Shown: positions 6,892 to 15,376, counted from the stretch's first letter. The stretch: DNA of 43,944 bases from an uncultured Clostridia bacterium (GCA_958419945.1 CATZIC010000006.1:1-43944); one strand, 5' to 3'. The notes: generated by a model from the letters alone, not told the origin. Numbers and translations are program-made.

Positions 6892-8277
6892 TTATTTATT
6901 TAAATAGAAGCACTTAAATGCTTTGTAGGTTTCGTACAAATCCTTTTTGGAAATAACTTCTAACGGCGAGTGCATGGAAAGCACGGGTACGCCTACGTCG
7001 ATCGTATCTATGTTGTGGTTTGCAACGTATTTTGCAATGGTTCCGCCGCCGCCCTGATCGACCTTGCCGAGTTCACCCATCTGCCAAACTATGCCGTTAG
7101 TTTCGAAAAGCCTTCTTACTTTGCCGACGAGTTCGCAGGAAGCGTCGCTCGTGCCGCCCTTACCGCGGGAGCCCGTGTACTTGCAAAGGGCAACGCCGCC
7201 GTTAAGATAGGTCGCGTTATTCTTTTCGTAAACTTCGGAATACAGAGGATCGTAAGCAGCGGTTACGTCTGCGGACAGACACGTGGAGTTCATTTTAACT
7301 TTATTCTTGTTTACGCCGAAATATTCCGAGATTTCGTCAATAAGGTCGTATAAAATGGAGCATTGCGAACCGGTTACGCCGTCGGAGCCCGTTTCCTCTT
7401 TGTCCGCAAGAAGACATATGCAGGTGTCTTTGGATTCTTCGCTGTCCAAAAATGCGGTAAGCGCGGGGTATGCGCATACTCTGTCGTCGTGTCCGTAGCC
7501 GGAAATCATGGACCTGTCTAAGCCTAAATCCCTTGCCTTTTGAGCGGGAACGGCGCAAAGTTCCGCCGACAAAAAGTCGGTTTCGACGATGCCGTATTTT
7601 TCATTCAAAAGTTTCAAAATGTTGAGTTTTACGCCTTTATCCGCCTCTTCTGAAATGCTGTCGGAACCGAGCAAAAGGTTAAGCCCTTCACCCGTAAACG
7701 CAGAGCCAAGCGGTTTTTGGGATTGGTCTTGCGCAAGGTGCGGAAGTAGGTCTGTTATGCAGAGCACGGGATCGGATAAATCTTCACCGATTTTGACTTC
7801 AACGGAACTTCCGTCCTTTTTAACCACTACGCCGTGAAGTGCAAGCGGAATAGTGGTCCACTGATACTTGCGGATTCCGCCATAGTAGTGGGTTTTAAGG
7901 TATGCAAAGTCCTCTTTTTCATACAAGGGGTTTTGTTTGATGTCAAGCCTAGGCGAGTCGATATGCGCGCCTACAAGCTTAACGCCGTCGTTTAAATCTT
8001 CGCCTATTCTGAAAGCGCATAGGGATTTATACCTGTTGTTAAGGTAATATTTTCCGCCCTTTTCAAGTTTGTCTCCGAATAAGAAAGGCTTGTATCCTTT
8101 CTCTTCCAAAACTGCGATAGCGTATTTTACCGCTTCACGCTCGGTTTTAGACTGGTCGATAAAGTTTTTATAACCTTCGGCGTAATTTAAAATTGCTTGG
8201 TCCGCAGGTTTTGCGGAAAGGCTTTCACGCTTAAAGGATAATTCTTTTGTGGTTTTTTCCAATTCTTTTTTTGTCAT
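6892..8277 (-). CDS. M18 family aminopeptidase
   Basis: The 461-residue protein is a dinuclear-metal cytosolic aminopeptidase of family M18. Metal and catalytic regions are visible in order: GAHIDSPRLDIKQ (first His/Asp), DDRVCAYPAL (bridging Asp area), DKEETGSDG (Glu general base and ligand), and SMHSPLEVISKKDL near the C terminus (last His). It matches the clostridial ApeA-like subgroup, in which the regulatory insert after IRKYQWTTIPLALHG is typical. Start ATG has AAAGGTG seven bases upstream and an extended -10 promoter at 8307-8335. Gene is monocistronic, ending at the hairpin at 6853-6880. Confidence 0.94.
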   Translation of the reverse strand: MTKKELEKTTKELSFKRESLSAKPADQAILNYAEGYKNFIDQSKTEREAVKYAIAVLEEKGYKPFLFGDKLEKGGKYYLNNRYKSLCAFRIGEDLNDGVKLVGAHIDSPRLDIKQNPLYEKEDFAYLKTHYYGGIRKYQWTTIPLALHGVVVKKDGSSVEVKIGEDLSDPVLCITDLLPHLAQDQSQKPLGSAFTGEGLNLLLGSDSISEEADKGVKLNILKLLNEKYGIVETDFLSAELCAVPAQKARDLGLDRSMISGYGHDDRVCAYPALTAFLDSEESKDTCICLLADKEETGSDGVTGSQCSILYDLIDEISEYFGVNKNKVKMNSTCLSADVTAAYDPLYSEVYEKNNATYLNGGVALCKYTGSRGKGGTSDASCELVGKVRRLFETNGIVWQMGELGKVDQGGGGTIAKYVANHNIDTIDVGVPVLSMHSPLEVISKKDLYETYKAFKCFYLNK

Positions 8278-8306
8278 AGTACACCTTTATTTCGTTATTT
8301 TAATAC

Positions 8307-8335
8307 ATTATATCATATTTTAATTGCTTTTGAAC
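8307..8335 (-). promoter_or_regulatory. Extended -10 promoter for the M18 peptidase
   Basis: Minus-strand TGATATAAT gives an extended -10 (TATAAT at 8307-8312). The -35 is poor (TTCAAA or GTTCAA, about 16-17 bases upstream). Confidence 0.6.
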
Positions 8336-8422
8336 AGTTTTTTCGAAAAAATCCGAAATAAATTTCAAATTTTTTACGGTCATACTATCGGGCGTAGGTC
8401 TACGGATTAAAAGTTTTACTTT

Positions 8423-9793
8423 TCAACCCTGCTTTGTTGCCTTGTCAAAGCCGTTTACCCAGCCGGAAAATCTGTAATAGATAAGGAAAATAATGCTACT
8501 TATTATCCAGGTTAAGGGATATGCGGGATAGATATAGGAAATATCGTTAAACATTCGCATAACTATCGTTATATAAATAATGCGGAATACGCACCACACC
8601 GAAAGCATTACGAGCATGGGAACGAAAGCCTTGCCGGAGCCTCGGCAGACCGCCGCCACACCGTGCGAAAAGGCCAGGACGCCGTAAAAAAGGCTTACCG
8701 TTCTTGCCTGCTTTTCGCCGAAGAATATGACTTCACTGCTTCCGTCGAAAAATCCTATAAACTGTTTGGCGAAAATAAAGTAGATAAGTCCTATAATTTC
8801 CGCCATCAAAACGCAGATTACAATTCCGAATTTTGCGCCTTTTTTAGCCCTTTCCTTGTTGCCGGCGCCGAGGTTTTGGCTTATAAAGGTGGAAATCGCC
8901 ATTGTAAAACTGTTTATGGGAAGAAAGGCAAAGCCTTCTATTTTGCAATGTGCGCCGTATGCTGCGGTTGCAAACTTACCAAAGGAATTTATGTACGACT
9001 GCACTATTACGTTTGCAAGCCCTATAACGGAATTCTGTACCCCCGACGGTAGACCGTATTTTACGATTTCCTTAACCATTTTGCCGTGGAACCTTATTTT
9101 TGCCAGGGTTACAGTGATAACGCTTCCCTTTTTGGTAAGTTTTGTAAAGCACAAAATAACGCTTATAAGTTGGGAAATCCCCGTTGCGACCGCCGCCGAC
9201 CACACGCCGAAACGGCAAACGGCAAGAAAAATTACGTCTAAAACTATGTTGGTAAGCGAAGAAAATATCAGATAGTAAAGTGGTCTTCGGCTATCCCCCA
9301 CGGCGTTCATTATGCTTTGGCAGACGTTGTACATTATCATGGGGATTCCGCCGAGGAAGTAGTAGCGGAAGTATTCTATGGCTTCCGGCAAAACTTCGGG
9401 GTCGGTTTTCATAAGCCTTAGTAAAAACGGGGTCAAAAATACCCCTATAAGGGTAAGCAAAACTCCGCCTAAAAGACCGAGTGCGATATGAGTATGGACG
9501 GCTTTATGCACGGAATCGTAGTCCCCTGCGCCGAAGTATCTTGAAATTACTATCCCCGCCCCTAAAGAGGTGCCGACGAAAAAGCTCGTAAGCAAAAATA
9601 TCAGATTGCCGGAAGAGGTTACCGCCGCTAAGGCGTTTGTTCCTAAAACCCTTCCTACGATAAAAGCGTCGGCAGAGTTATACAACTGCTGAAAAAACTG
9701 ACTTAAAAGTATGGGAAGAGCAAACCCCGTCATAAGCGCGGGGATTTTGCCCTTTGTCATATCCTTTTGAAATTTTTTACCGACTGTTTCCAT
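8423..9793 (-). CDS. MATE family efflux transporter
   Basis: The 456-residue polytopic membrane protein has about 12 predicted helices. The N-terminal MatE half shows PILLSQFFQQLYNSADAFIVGR and the second half repeats the fold (GLPSGVQNSVIGLANVIVQ). The family exports cationic drugs or metabolites in exchange for Na+ or H+. The motif FFQQLYNSADAFIVG is common in the large clostridial MATE expansion, so the substrate cannot be predicted. The start has AGGTAAAG close to the ATG. It is unrelated at sequence level to the other MATE gene at 15394. Confidence 0.94.
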   Translation of the reverse strand: METVGKKFQKDMTKGKIPALMTGFALPILLSQFFQQLYNSADAFIVGRVLGTNALAAVTSSGNLIFLLTSFFVGTSLGAGIVISRYFGAGDYDSVHKAVHTHIALGLLGGVLLTLIGVFLTPFLLRLMKTDPEVLPEAIEYFRYYFLGGIPMIMYNVCQSIMNAVGDSRRPLYYLIFSSLTNIVLDVIFLAVCRFGVWSAAVATGISQLISVILCFTKLTKKGSVITVTLAKIRFHGKMVKEIVKYGLPSGVQNSVIGLANVIVQSYINSFGKFATAAYGAHCKIEGFAFLPINSFTMAISTFISQNLGAGNKERAKKGAKFGIVICVLMAEIIGLIYFIFAKQFIGFFDGSSEVIFFGEKQARTVSLFYGVLAFSHGVAAVCRGSGKAFVPMLVMLSVWCVFRIIYITIVMRMFNDISYIYPAYPLTWIISSIIFLIYYRFSGWVNGFDKATKQG

Positions 9794-10009
9794 ACTTTAC
9801 CTGATAAAAACTCGCTTTTAAATAAGCCGCTTTGCCTAAGATTATAGAACAAATTTACAATTAAATCAAACTGTTTTCGGCTCGAATAGCTTTTTTGCTT
9901 TTCTTTTTGGGCTTCGGAATATATAATATTATGGAAGATTGACGATTGGGCTTTTAAAAAGCCTGAAAATTACCAAAAGTCAGCAAAAGCACTCGTTAAG
10001 GAGGAAAAA

Positions 10010-11047
10010 ATGGATTTTAAATACGCAGAATACGGCACGCAAAAAGCGGTTGAACTTTTGAATATCGACAGCCCTACAGGTTTTACCGAAAAGGCTACAG
10101 CATGGGTTAAAGAAAATTTCGAGGCTTTGGGTTACAAAGCGGAATATACCGTTAAAGGCGGCGTTATAATAGACCTTGGCGGCGAGGACGAGAGCGACGG
10201 GATTTTACTTGAAGCGCACACGGATACACTCGGCGGTATGGTTGCGGAAATAAAACCAAGCGGAAGACTGCGCCTTACAAACCTTGGCGGTATGAACGCC
10301 AACAACGGCGAGGCGGAAAACCTTAGGGTATACACCAGAAGCGGCAAAGTTATAGAAGGAACGCTTCAACTTGTGAACCCTTCCATACACGTAAACGGAA
10401 GTTATAACGACGTAAAACGTTCCTTTGACACCACCGAGGCTGTGCTTGACGAGGACGTAAAGACCAAAGACGAGGTTAAAAAACTCGGAATAGAGGTCGG
10501 CGACGTTGTTTGCTTCGAGCCGAGAACGAGGGTTACCGAAACAGGATATATCAAAAGCCGTTTTTTGGACGACAAACTGTCGGTCGGAATACTTTTGGGG
10601 CTTGCAAAATATCTTAAAGATGAGCATATTTCTTTAAAGCGCAAGGTGTACGTTCACGTTACCGTGTACGAAGAGGTCGGACACGGCGGTGCAGCGTCGG
10701 TTCCCGACGGCGTTAAAGAGGCTATATCTGTGGATATGGGCTGCGTCGGCGACGGACTTGGTTGTACGGAAACCATGGTTTCCATCTGCGCAAAAGACTC
10801 TCACGGGCCCTATTCTTACGAAGTGGTAGGAAAACTTATCGAGGCTGCAAAAGCGGCGGGCGCAGACTATGCGGTGGACGTTTATCCCCATTACGGTTCG
10901 GACGTGGAAAGTACACTTTCTGCGGGTGCGGACGTTAAGCACGGACTTATAGGCGCAGGCGTTTACGCAAGCCACGGCTACGAAAGAAGCCATAAAAAAG
11001 GCGTCTATAATACCATTTTGCTGCTTTCAAAATATCTTACTTTATAG
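10010..11047 (+). CDS. M42 family metallopeptidase (glutamyl/aminopeptidase, cellulase-M type)
   Basis: The 345-residue protein has the metal-binding sites of family M42 in order: EAHTDTLGGMV (His/Asp, about residues 68-78), FLDDKLSVG (bridging Asp, about 185-193), VYEEVGHGG (Glu general base and ligand, about 219-227), VDMG (about 242-245), and SHGYERSH at the C terminus (last His). Members form cytosolic tetrahedral aminopeptidases that trim peptides. A strong AAGGAGG lies seven bases before the ATG. A TATAAT at 9922-9927 may be the -10 of its promoter, with no clear -35. It faces away from the MATE gene. Confidence 0.94.
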   Translation: MDFKYAEYGTQKAVELLNIDSPTGFTEKATAWVKENFEALGYKAEYTVKGGVIIDLGGEDESDGILLEAHTDTLGGMVAEIKPSGRLRLTNLGGMNANNGEAENLRVYTRSGKVIEGTLQLVNPSIHVNGSYNDVKRSFDTTEAVLDEDVKTKDEVKKLGIEVGDVVCFEPRTRVTETGYIKSRFLDDKLSVGILLGLAKYLKDEHISLKRKVYVHVTVYEEVGHGGAASVPDGVKEAISVDMGCVGDGLGCTETMVSICAKDSHGPYSYEVVGKLIEAAKAAGADYAVDVYPHYGSDVESTLSAGADVKHGLIGAGVYASHGYERSHKKGVYNTILLLSKYLTL

Positions 11048-11095
11048 TTTCCGAGTTTCTTACTTTATAATTTTTTAAAAGGTTAAAAAAATCCC

Positions 11096-11124
11096 TTGAC
11101 TTTTAAAAAAAAATATGTTTTAAT
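11096..11124 (+). promoter_or_regulatory. Promoter driving the manganese riboswitch
   Basis: TTGACT (11096-11101), 17-base spacer ending in TG one base before the -10, and TTTAAT (11119-11124). Transcription would start just before the GGGGAGTAG of the riboswitch. Confidence 0.75.
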
Positions 11125-11130
11125 TTATCT

Positions 11131-11294
11131 ATCCCGTGGGGGAGTAGCAAGCGCTAAATTGCGCAACAAGTCAACATATCGTCCTTAAGTGGTCTGGCTT
11201 GTTTTAATTTGCGAGACTCATGTATATCTTTTTAGCTATACATCTCTCGTTTACATTGTTTATGCGTCGGATATAGCGATATATCCGACTTTTT
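11131..11294 (+). promoter_or_regulatory. yybP-ykoY manganese riboswitch
   Basis: The leader contains the hallmark GGGGAGTAGC (from 11138), a hairpin GCGC-TAAATT-GCGC, the conserved GTCAACAT facing GGCTTG, and GCGAGAC beginning a long arm closed by CGAGA/TCTCG with ATGTATA/TATACAT. These are the signature elements of the Mn2+-sensing yybP-ykoY class. It ends in a terminator hairpin 18 bases before mntP, the expected target. High Mn2+ should favour readthrough. Confidence 0.92.
11266..11294 (+). terminator. Riboswitch-controlled terminator upstream of mntP
   Basis: Perfect 10-bp stem GTCGGATATA / TATATCCGAC with a four-base loop, followed by five T. It is part of the expression platform of the Mn2+ riboswitch. 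Confidence 0.85.
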
Positions 11295-11311
11295 GTTTAT
11301 AAAGGAACTTT

Positions 11312-11899
11312 ATGTGGACGTTTGATTTCTTTTTAAACGGTATTTTGCTTGGCGTTGGCCTTGCCATGGACGCATTTTGCGTTTCCCTTGCAAACGGTAT
11401 GAACGAGCCGAAAATGCCCTTTTCAAAAACCAATGCGGTAGGTCTTACTTTTGCAACCTTTCAGGCCGCAATGCCCCTTATTGGCTGGCTTTTGTGTCAT
11501 ACGGTGCTTACCTATTTTAAAATTTTCGAACATTTTATCCCGTGGATAGCGCTCGGCCTTTTGGGATTTATCGGCGGAAAAATGCTGTACGAAGGCATTA
11601 AAAATAAAGAGGACGAAAAGCCTGCGACCACGTTTTCCGCCCTTCTTATTCAAGGAATAGCAACCTCTATAGACGCTTTGTCGGTAGGACTTACGATAGC
11701 AAATTACGGATTTTTGTTTGCGCTTGTAACCGCTGCTATCATTGCGGCTGTAACGTATTTAATTTCCATTGCGGGCGTTTATATCGGCAAAAAATTCGGC
11801 ACGGCGATATCCGGAAAGGCAACACTTTTCGGCGGAATTATTTTAATAATTATCGGTATCGAAATTTTTATAAAGTGCATGATAAACCTTTACGCTTAA
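11312..11899 (+). CDS. mntP: Manganese exporter MntP
   Basis: The 195-residue protein has six hydrophobic segments and two internal repeats. The first repeat has LAMDAFCVSLANGM (residues 18-30), with Asp20 and the Ala-Phe pair typical of MntP. The second has SIDALSVGL near residue 120. The length matches MntP/YebN (about 190). It pumps Mn2+ out of the cytoplasm. The upstream yybP-ykoY riboswitch is its standard control. AAAGGA precedes the ATG by six bases. The CaCA exchanger gene follows after 79 bases with no terminator, so the riboswitch should govern both. Confidence 0.95.
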   Translation: MWTFDFFLNGILLGVGLAMDAFCVSLANGMNEPKMPFSKTNAVGLTFATFQAAMPLIGWLLCHTVLTYFKIFEHFIPWIALGLLGFIGGKMLYEGIKNKEDEKPATTFSALLIQGIATSIDALSVGLTIANYGFLFALVTAAIIAAVTYLISIAGVYIGKKFGTAISGKATLFGGIILIIIGIEIFIKCMINLYA

Positions 11900-11912
11900 C
11901 GTATTTTTGTTA

Positions 11913-11938
11913 GATAATAGGCTTATAGCCTTACTTTT
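11913..11938 (-). repeat. Dispersed 27-bp motif, copy 5 (intergenic)
   Basis: Minus strand AAAAGT-AAGG-CTATAAGCCTATTATC, between mntP and the CaCA gene inside one transcript. Confidence 0.75.
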
Positions 11939-11978
11939 ATAAACTTTATCATTTTATAAGAAAGGAGATTTTATCTGA

Positions 11979-12983
11979 ATGTTAGAAACGATTTTACTAC
12001 TTTTACTTGGTTTCGTTCTTTTAATTAAAGGCGGCGATTGGTTTGTTGACGGCGCTGCGGGTGTGGCTAAAAGATTTAAAATACCCGAAATCATCATCGG
12101 CGCAACCGTTGTATCTATCGGTACAACCCTTCCCGAAGTTATGGTGTCTTCAAGCGCTGCGGCAATAGGAAACGGCGCAACCGCTTACGGAAACGCAATC
12201 GGTTCCATTATTTGTAACTCCGCTTTAATATGCGGTATTACGATTACGGCAAAACCGTCGATTGTTGACAGAAAGCCTTTAATTTTGCCTGTTATTTTCT
12301 TCTTTGCGGCAGCGGTTTTCTATTCCCTTGTAGCCTACGTCGGCATCGGCTTTACAAGACTCATCGGTATTATCCTGCTTGCGACCTTTATAGTTTATAT
12401 GGTATTGTCGGTTATAAGCGTTAAAAAATCCCCTGCTCCTATTAATGCGGAAGAGGAAGCCGAAGCGGAACCGAAGCCCTCGAAATTCCCGAAATGGGCC
12501 AAGTTTAAAACCACTATCGCTTATAAAATTATAGCACTTGTAATTGGCGCAGTGTGCATCGCATTCGGTGCAAGACTTTTAGTAGACAACTGCACCGTTT
12601 TAGCGAAGTCATTAGGCGTTCCCGAATCCGTTATAGCGCTTACCATAGTTGCACTTGGAACGTCGCTGCCGGAACTTGTTACCGCAATAACTTCACTTAT
12701 AAAGGGACACAGCTCGTTGTCGCTTGGCAACATTGTCGGCGCAAACCTTTTTAACCTTGTGTTTGTAAGCGGTATGGCTATTACCATTAACCCCTTCAAC
12801 GTTCCTTCCGAAAAGTTGTTTATGGGCTATAACGCATCGCTCGTTATAGATATCCCCGTAATGTTCCTTGTAATGGGTCTTTTGACTATTCCTACGATTG
12901 TTACCAAAAAGACGTCGAGAATACAAGGCATACTGCTCCTACTTATCTGCGTTGCCTACTACGTGTTCCAATTCGCACTATAA
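11979..12983 (+). CDS. CaCA family Na+/Ca2+ exchanger-like antiporter (YrbG type)
   Basis: The 334-residue membrane protein shows two inverted alpha-repeat motifs of the CaCA superfamily: GATVVSIGTTLPEVMVS (about residues 47-63) and ALTIVALGTSLPELVTA (about 220-236). Each is followed by a GN-x-x-G-S/A-x-x-x-N motif. An acidic cytosolic loop (EEEAEAEPKPS) lies between the halves. The family exchanges Ca2+ or other divalent cations for Na+ or H+. AAAGGAG lies 12 bases before the ATG. Because it shares the Mn2+-riboswitch transcript with mntP, a role in Mn2+ or general divalent-cation export is a reasonable inference. Confidence 0.92.
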   Translation: MLETILLLLLGFVLLIKGGDWFVDGAAGVAKRFKIPEIIIGATVVSIGTTLPEVMVSSSAAAIGNGATAYGNAIGSIICNSALICGITITAKPSIVDRKPLILPVIFFFAAAVFYSLVAYVGIGFTRLIGIILLATFIVYMVLSVISVKKSPAPINAEEEAEAEPKPSKFPKWAKFKTTIAYKIIALVIGAVCIAFGARLLVDNCTVLAKSLGVPESVIALTIVALGTSLPELVTAITSLIKGHSSLSLGNIVGANLFNLVFVSGMAITINPFNVPSEKLFMGYNASLVIDIPVMFLVMGLLTIPTIVTKKTSRIQGILLLLICVAYYVFQFAL

Positions 12984-12998
12984 AACTTAATAACTATA

Positions 12999-13050
12999 AA
13001 AACCGCCCTTTAGGTCGCCTTATTTAGCAACCACTTGGGCGGTTTTATTT
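12999..13050 (+). terminator. Terminator after the mntP-CaCA operon
   Basis: Ten-bp stem AAAACCGCCC / GGGCGGTTTT (12999-13008 with 13037-13046) with a long loop and a T-rich tail. Confidence 0.8.
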
Positions 13051-13062
13051 TACAAAATATAT

Positions 13063-13088
13063 CGATAACGGGCATATAGGCCTATTTA
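13063..13088 (-). repeat. Dispersed 27-bp motif, copy 6 (intergenic)
   Basis: Minus strand ATAAAT-AGGC-CTATATGCCCGTTATCG, after the mntP operon terminator. Confidence 0.7.
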
Positions 13089-13144
13089 TTTAATCCAAAT
13101 TATATGCTGTGATACATAAAATTGTCCTCTATATTAAAACAATC

Positions 13145-13173
13145 TTTAACGCTAATTTTAGTGTATATAAAAT
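13145..13173 (+). promoter_or_regulatory. Promoter of the XRE pair
   Basis: TTTAAC (13145-13150), 17-base spacer, TAAAAT (13168-13173). The spacer contains one copy of the direct repeat TTTAGTGTA. Confidence 0.5.
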
Positions 13174-13194
13174 CAAAACACTTTGTTTAGTGTA
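13157..13194 (+). promoter_or_regulatory. Putative operator for the XRE regulators
   Basis: TTTAGTGTA occurs at 13157-13165 (between -35 and -10) and again at 13186-13194 (just past the expected transcription start). The second copy also forms an inverted repeat ACACT/AGTGT with 13178-13182. The position suits autorepression by one of the downstream HTH proteins. Confidence 0.45.
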
Positions 13195-13204
13195 AAATTC
13201 AAGT

Positions 13205-13411
13205 ATGAAAACTTTTGGAGAAAACTTAAAAAATCTGAGAATAGCAAACGGACTTAGCCAAAAAGCCTTTGCCGAAAAAATGCAAACTACGCAGCAACGA
13301 GTCAGCGAATGGGAGTGCAATAAAGTCGAACCCTCTTTATATAACGTAATAAAAATATTACGCCTATTCGATACCACTTTCGAAGAACTGACGGAAGGAA
13401 TCGATATCTGA
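13205..13411 (+). CDS. Stand-alone XRE-family HTH regulator (first of pair)
   Basis: The 68-residue protein is nearly all a helix-turn-helix_3/XRE domain: LKNLRIANGLSQKAFAEKM, a turn, TTQQRVSEWECNKVEPSL, and a helix ILRLFDTTFEELTEG. There is no sensor or dimerisation extension. Such proteins usually act as small repressors. No clear ribosome site precedes the ATG. Repeated sites around its promoter suggest autoregulation. A second, distinct XRE gene follows after 18 bases. Confidence 0.85.
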   Translation: MKTFGENLKNLRIANGLSQKAFAEKMQTTQQRVSEWECNKVEPSLYNVIKILRLFDTTFEELTEGIDI

Positions 13412-13429
13412 TTTTTAAATTATATTTTT

Positions 13430-13636
13430 ATGGAAAAGAATAAATTATGGGAAAACTTAAAACAGTTGCGTTCTGAGTTTGGAATTACGCAGAAGCAGTT
13501 AGCCGATATGCTGAATGTAAGTTTAAAAACGCTATCCCATTGGGAAACGGGCTATTCCGAACCGTCGTTAGATCAGCTAATCGCACTTGCCGATTGTTTT
13601 AAAGTTTCAACCGACGAACTTCTCGGCAAAGATTAA
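13430..13636 (+). CDS. Stand-alone XRE-family HTH regulator (second of pair)
   Basis: The 68-residue single-domain XRE protein has LKQLRSEFGITQKQLADML, a turn, SLKTLSHWETGYSEPSLDQL and LADCFKVSTDELLGKD. It is the same length as the preceding gene's product and clearly of the same fold, but only moderately similar, so the pair could be an old tandem duplication. It lies 18 bases after the first gene and ends at a strong terminator. No toxin, phage or mobile gene is adjacent. Target unknown. Confidence 0.85.
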   Translation: MEKNKLWENLKQLRSEFGITQKQLADMLNVSLKTLSHWETGYSEPSLDQLIALADCFKVSTDELLGKD

Positions 13637-13655
13637 AACTACGAAACTCAAAATA

Positions 13656-13681
13656 AAAGACGGCAAACGCCGTCTTTTTTT
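13656..13681 (+). terminator. Terminator after the XRE pair
   Basis: Stem AGACGGC / GCCGTCT with an AAAC loop and seven or more T. Confidence 0.92.
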
Positions 13682-13695
13682 GCTTAAAAAAGTAC

Positions 13696-13722
13696 CGATA
13701 ACGGGCTTATAGGGGCATTTAT
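13696..13722 (-). repeat. Dispersed 27-bp motif, copy 7 (intergenic)
   Basis: Minus strand ATAAAT-GCCC-CTATAAGCCCGTTATCG, between the XRE terminator and the NCS2 stop. Confidence 0.75.
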
Positions 13723-13727
13723 CAGTT

Positions 13728-15173
13728 TTAGTTCTTTTCGGTTTTGTCGGGTTTCGGCTTTCTTTTAAAGCTAAAATTCATATCGTCGGGAAGTATCCAA
13801 CTTAGCAAAAACGCAACTATAAACATATTAAGCACGTTGTTTGAAAGCATGTCCGCAAGGTAATTTAAATTTACGCTGCGAAGGTACGTAAAAAGTCCCG
13901 AAACCGTAGTCAAGCCGAAGCCTATGCACAACGATAGCGAGATAATAAGAACGTTTTTAGCCGAAAAACCTTGATTTGAACACATTTCCATACCGACAAC
14001 CGCAATGGAGCCAAACAGTATAACCATAGTTCCGCCGATAACGCAGTCGGGAATTGTAAGCAAAAAGTTTGCCAAAACCGGAAAAAAGGACGCAACGATT
14101 AAAAACAGTGCACCTATAAACACGGTAAATCGGTTTACCACTTTAGTGCTTGTAACTATGCTTACGTTTTGTGCAAAAGTTGTCAGCGGGAGCGCGCCGA
14201 AGAAGGAACATAAAAAGGAGTTAAAGCCGTCGGCTACCAAAACGCCTGTAATTTCACGATTTGTGGGGTTACGGTTAAGTCCTCCACGGCAAATTGCCGT
14301 AGTGTCGCCTATTCCTTCCACAACGGAAATAAGGAAAAATACCGTGGTAAGAATTATGGGAACGGGTTCGAAGCGGAATTTAGTAATATCCGCAAACCTC
14401 GGATAGGAAATAACGTCGGTTACGCTTTCTATTTGAAGAGCGGAAAAGTTTATAACGCCCGGTATGAACAAACAGATTACGTATCCCACGCCCATACCGA
14501 AAATTATATTCAAATTTTTCCACACGCCCTTAGAAAAAATCTGCCAAAGTACGGCGGAAAGAAGAGTTGCAACCGAAATAATGATATAAACGTAAAGCGG
14601 AAGTTGGTTTTTGCCGCCGACAAGTCCGTCAATAACAGCCTGACCGCCCAGAAATTGGGTGGCACCGCTGTTTAAAAGGCTTAAACCGATTGCAAGCACG
14701 ACCACGCACGGAACTATGGGCTTAATTAACTTTCCCCACCACTTTATAAACAGGCATAAAACCGAAGATATAAGTCCGCCCGCCATTACGGAGCCGAGGA
14801 TAAGATAATAACCGACCTCTCCGCCGCCTGCCGACAAACCTATGGAACAGAAAATTCCGACGAAAGTAAAGGAAGTGCCTATTACCACGGGAAGCCGTGC
14901 ACCGATAAACAGTTGCACTGCCGTGCCGAAGCCCGCCATAAACAGAGCACCCGTCATGGCGGAAGTTGCTAGGTTAGTGCCGTATATGCCGAGCGTGCCG
15001 AACACGATAAGTAGCGGTGTTACGTTTGCCACGAACATTGCAAGAACGTGCTGAATTCCGAAAGGTATCGCACGTTTTAGAGGCACTTTTCCGTCCGTAC
15101 AATAAATATTTTCACTGCTTTTTCCTTTGAAAACGGCTTTTACGCCGCTAAGTAAGTCTTTAAAAAATGACAT
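13728..15173 (-). CDS. NCS2 family nucleobase permease (xanthine/urate type)
   Basis: The product has 481 residues from the ATG at 15173, which has AAAGGG seven bases upstream and a promoter about 50 bases further. The open frame continues upstream but crosses that promoter. About 14 membrane segments are predicted. NCS2 landmarks: FGIQHVLAMFVANVTPLL near the N terminus, IGARLPVVIGTSFTF (the substrate-region motif of xanthine/urate permeases), and FAQNVSIVTSTKVVNRF, where NCS2 usually has QN-x-G and this protein has Ser in place of Gly. It probably imports a purine base by cation symport. The precise substrate is inferred. No purine salvage gene is adjacent. Confidence 0.9.
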   Translation of the reverse strand: MSFFKDLLSGVKAVFKGKSSENIYCTDGKVPLKRAIPFGIQHVLAMFVANVTPLLIVFGTLGIYGTNLATSAMTGALFMAGFGTAVQLFIGARLPVVIGTSFTFVGIFCSIGLSAGGGEVGYYLILGSVMAGGLISSVLCLFIKWWGKLIKPIVPCVVVLAIGLSLLNSGATQFLGGQAVIDGLVGGKNQLPLYVYIIISVATLLSAVLWQIFSKGVWKNLNIIFGMGVGYVICLFIPGVINFSALQIESVTDVISYPRFADITKFRFEPVPIILTTVFFLISVVEGIGDTTAICRGGLNRNPTNREITGVLVADGFNSFLCSFFGALPLTTFAQNVSIVTSTKVVNRFTVFIGALFLIVASFFPVLANFLLTIPDCVIGGTMVILFGSIAVVGMEMCSNQGFSAKNVLIISLSLCIGFGLTTVSGLFTYLRSVNLNYLADMLSNNVLNMFIVAFLLSWILPDDMNFSFKRKPKPDKTEKN

Positions 15174-15227
15174 TATATCCCTTTTGCCGTGGAACCGACC
15201 CACGACTGACTGTAAAAATCCGTCTAT

Positions 15228-15256
15228 ATTGTAATATAAAAATAAAAATTTGTAAA
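15228..15256 (-). promoter_or_regulatory. Promoter of the NCS2 permease gene
   Basis: Minus strand TTTACA (15251-15256), 17-base spacer, TACAAT (15228-15233). The leader of about 48 bases contains a short hairpin CGTGG-GTCGGTT-CCACG close to the ribosome site. Confidence 0.75.
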
Positions 15257-15347
15257 CCTCTATGCACAAACTTGTGCTGTTACTAATTATTTTATCGGCA
15301 AACCACCATATAAAAAGCTGAGTTTTGCTTAATTTTCAAAAAAACGG

Positions 15348-15376
15348 TTGCCTTTTTTTTAAATTAAGATTAAACT
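15348..15376 (+). promoter_or_regulatory. Possible promoter of the second MATE gene
   Basis: TTGCCT (15348-15353), 17-base spacer, TAAACT (15371-15376). It would give a very short leader of about 10 bases. Confidence 0.4.
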
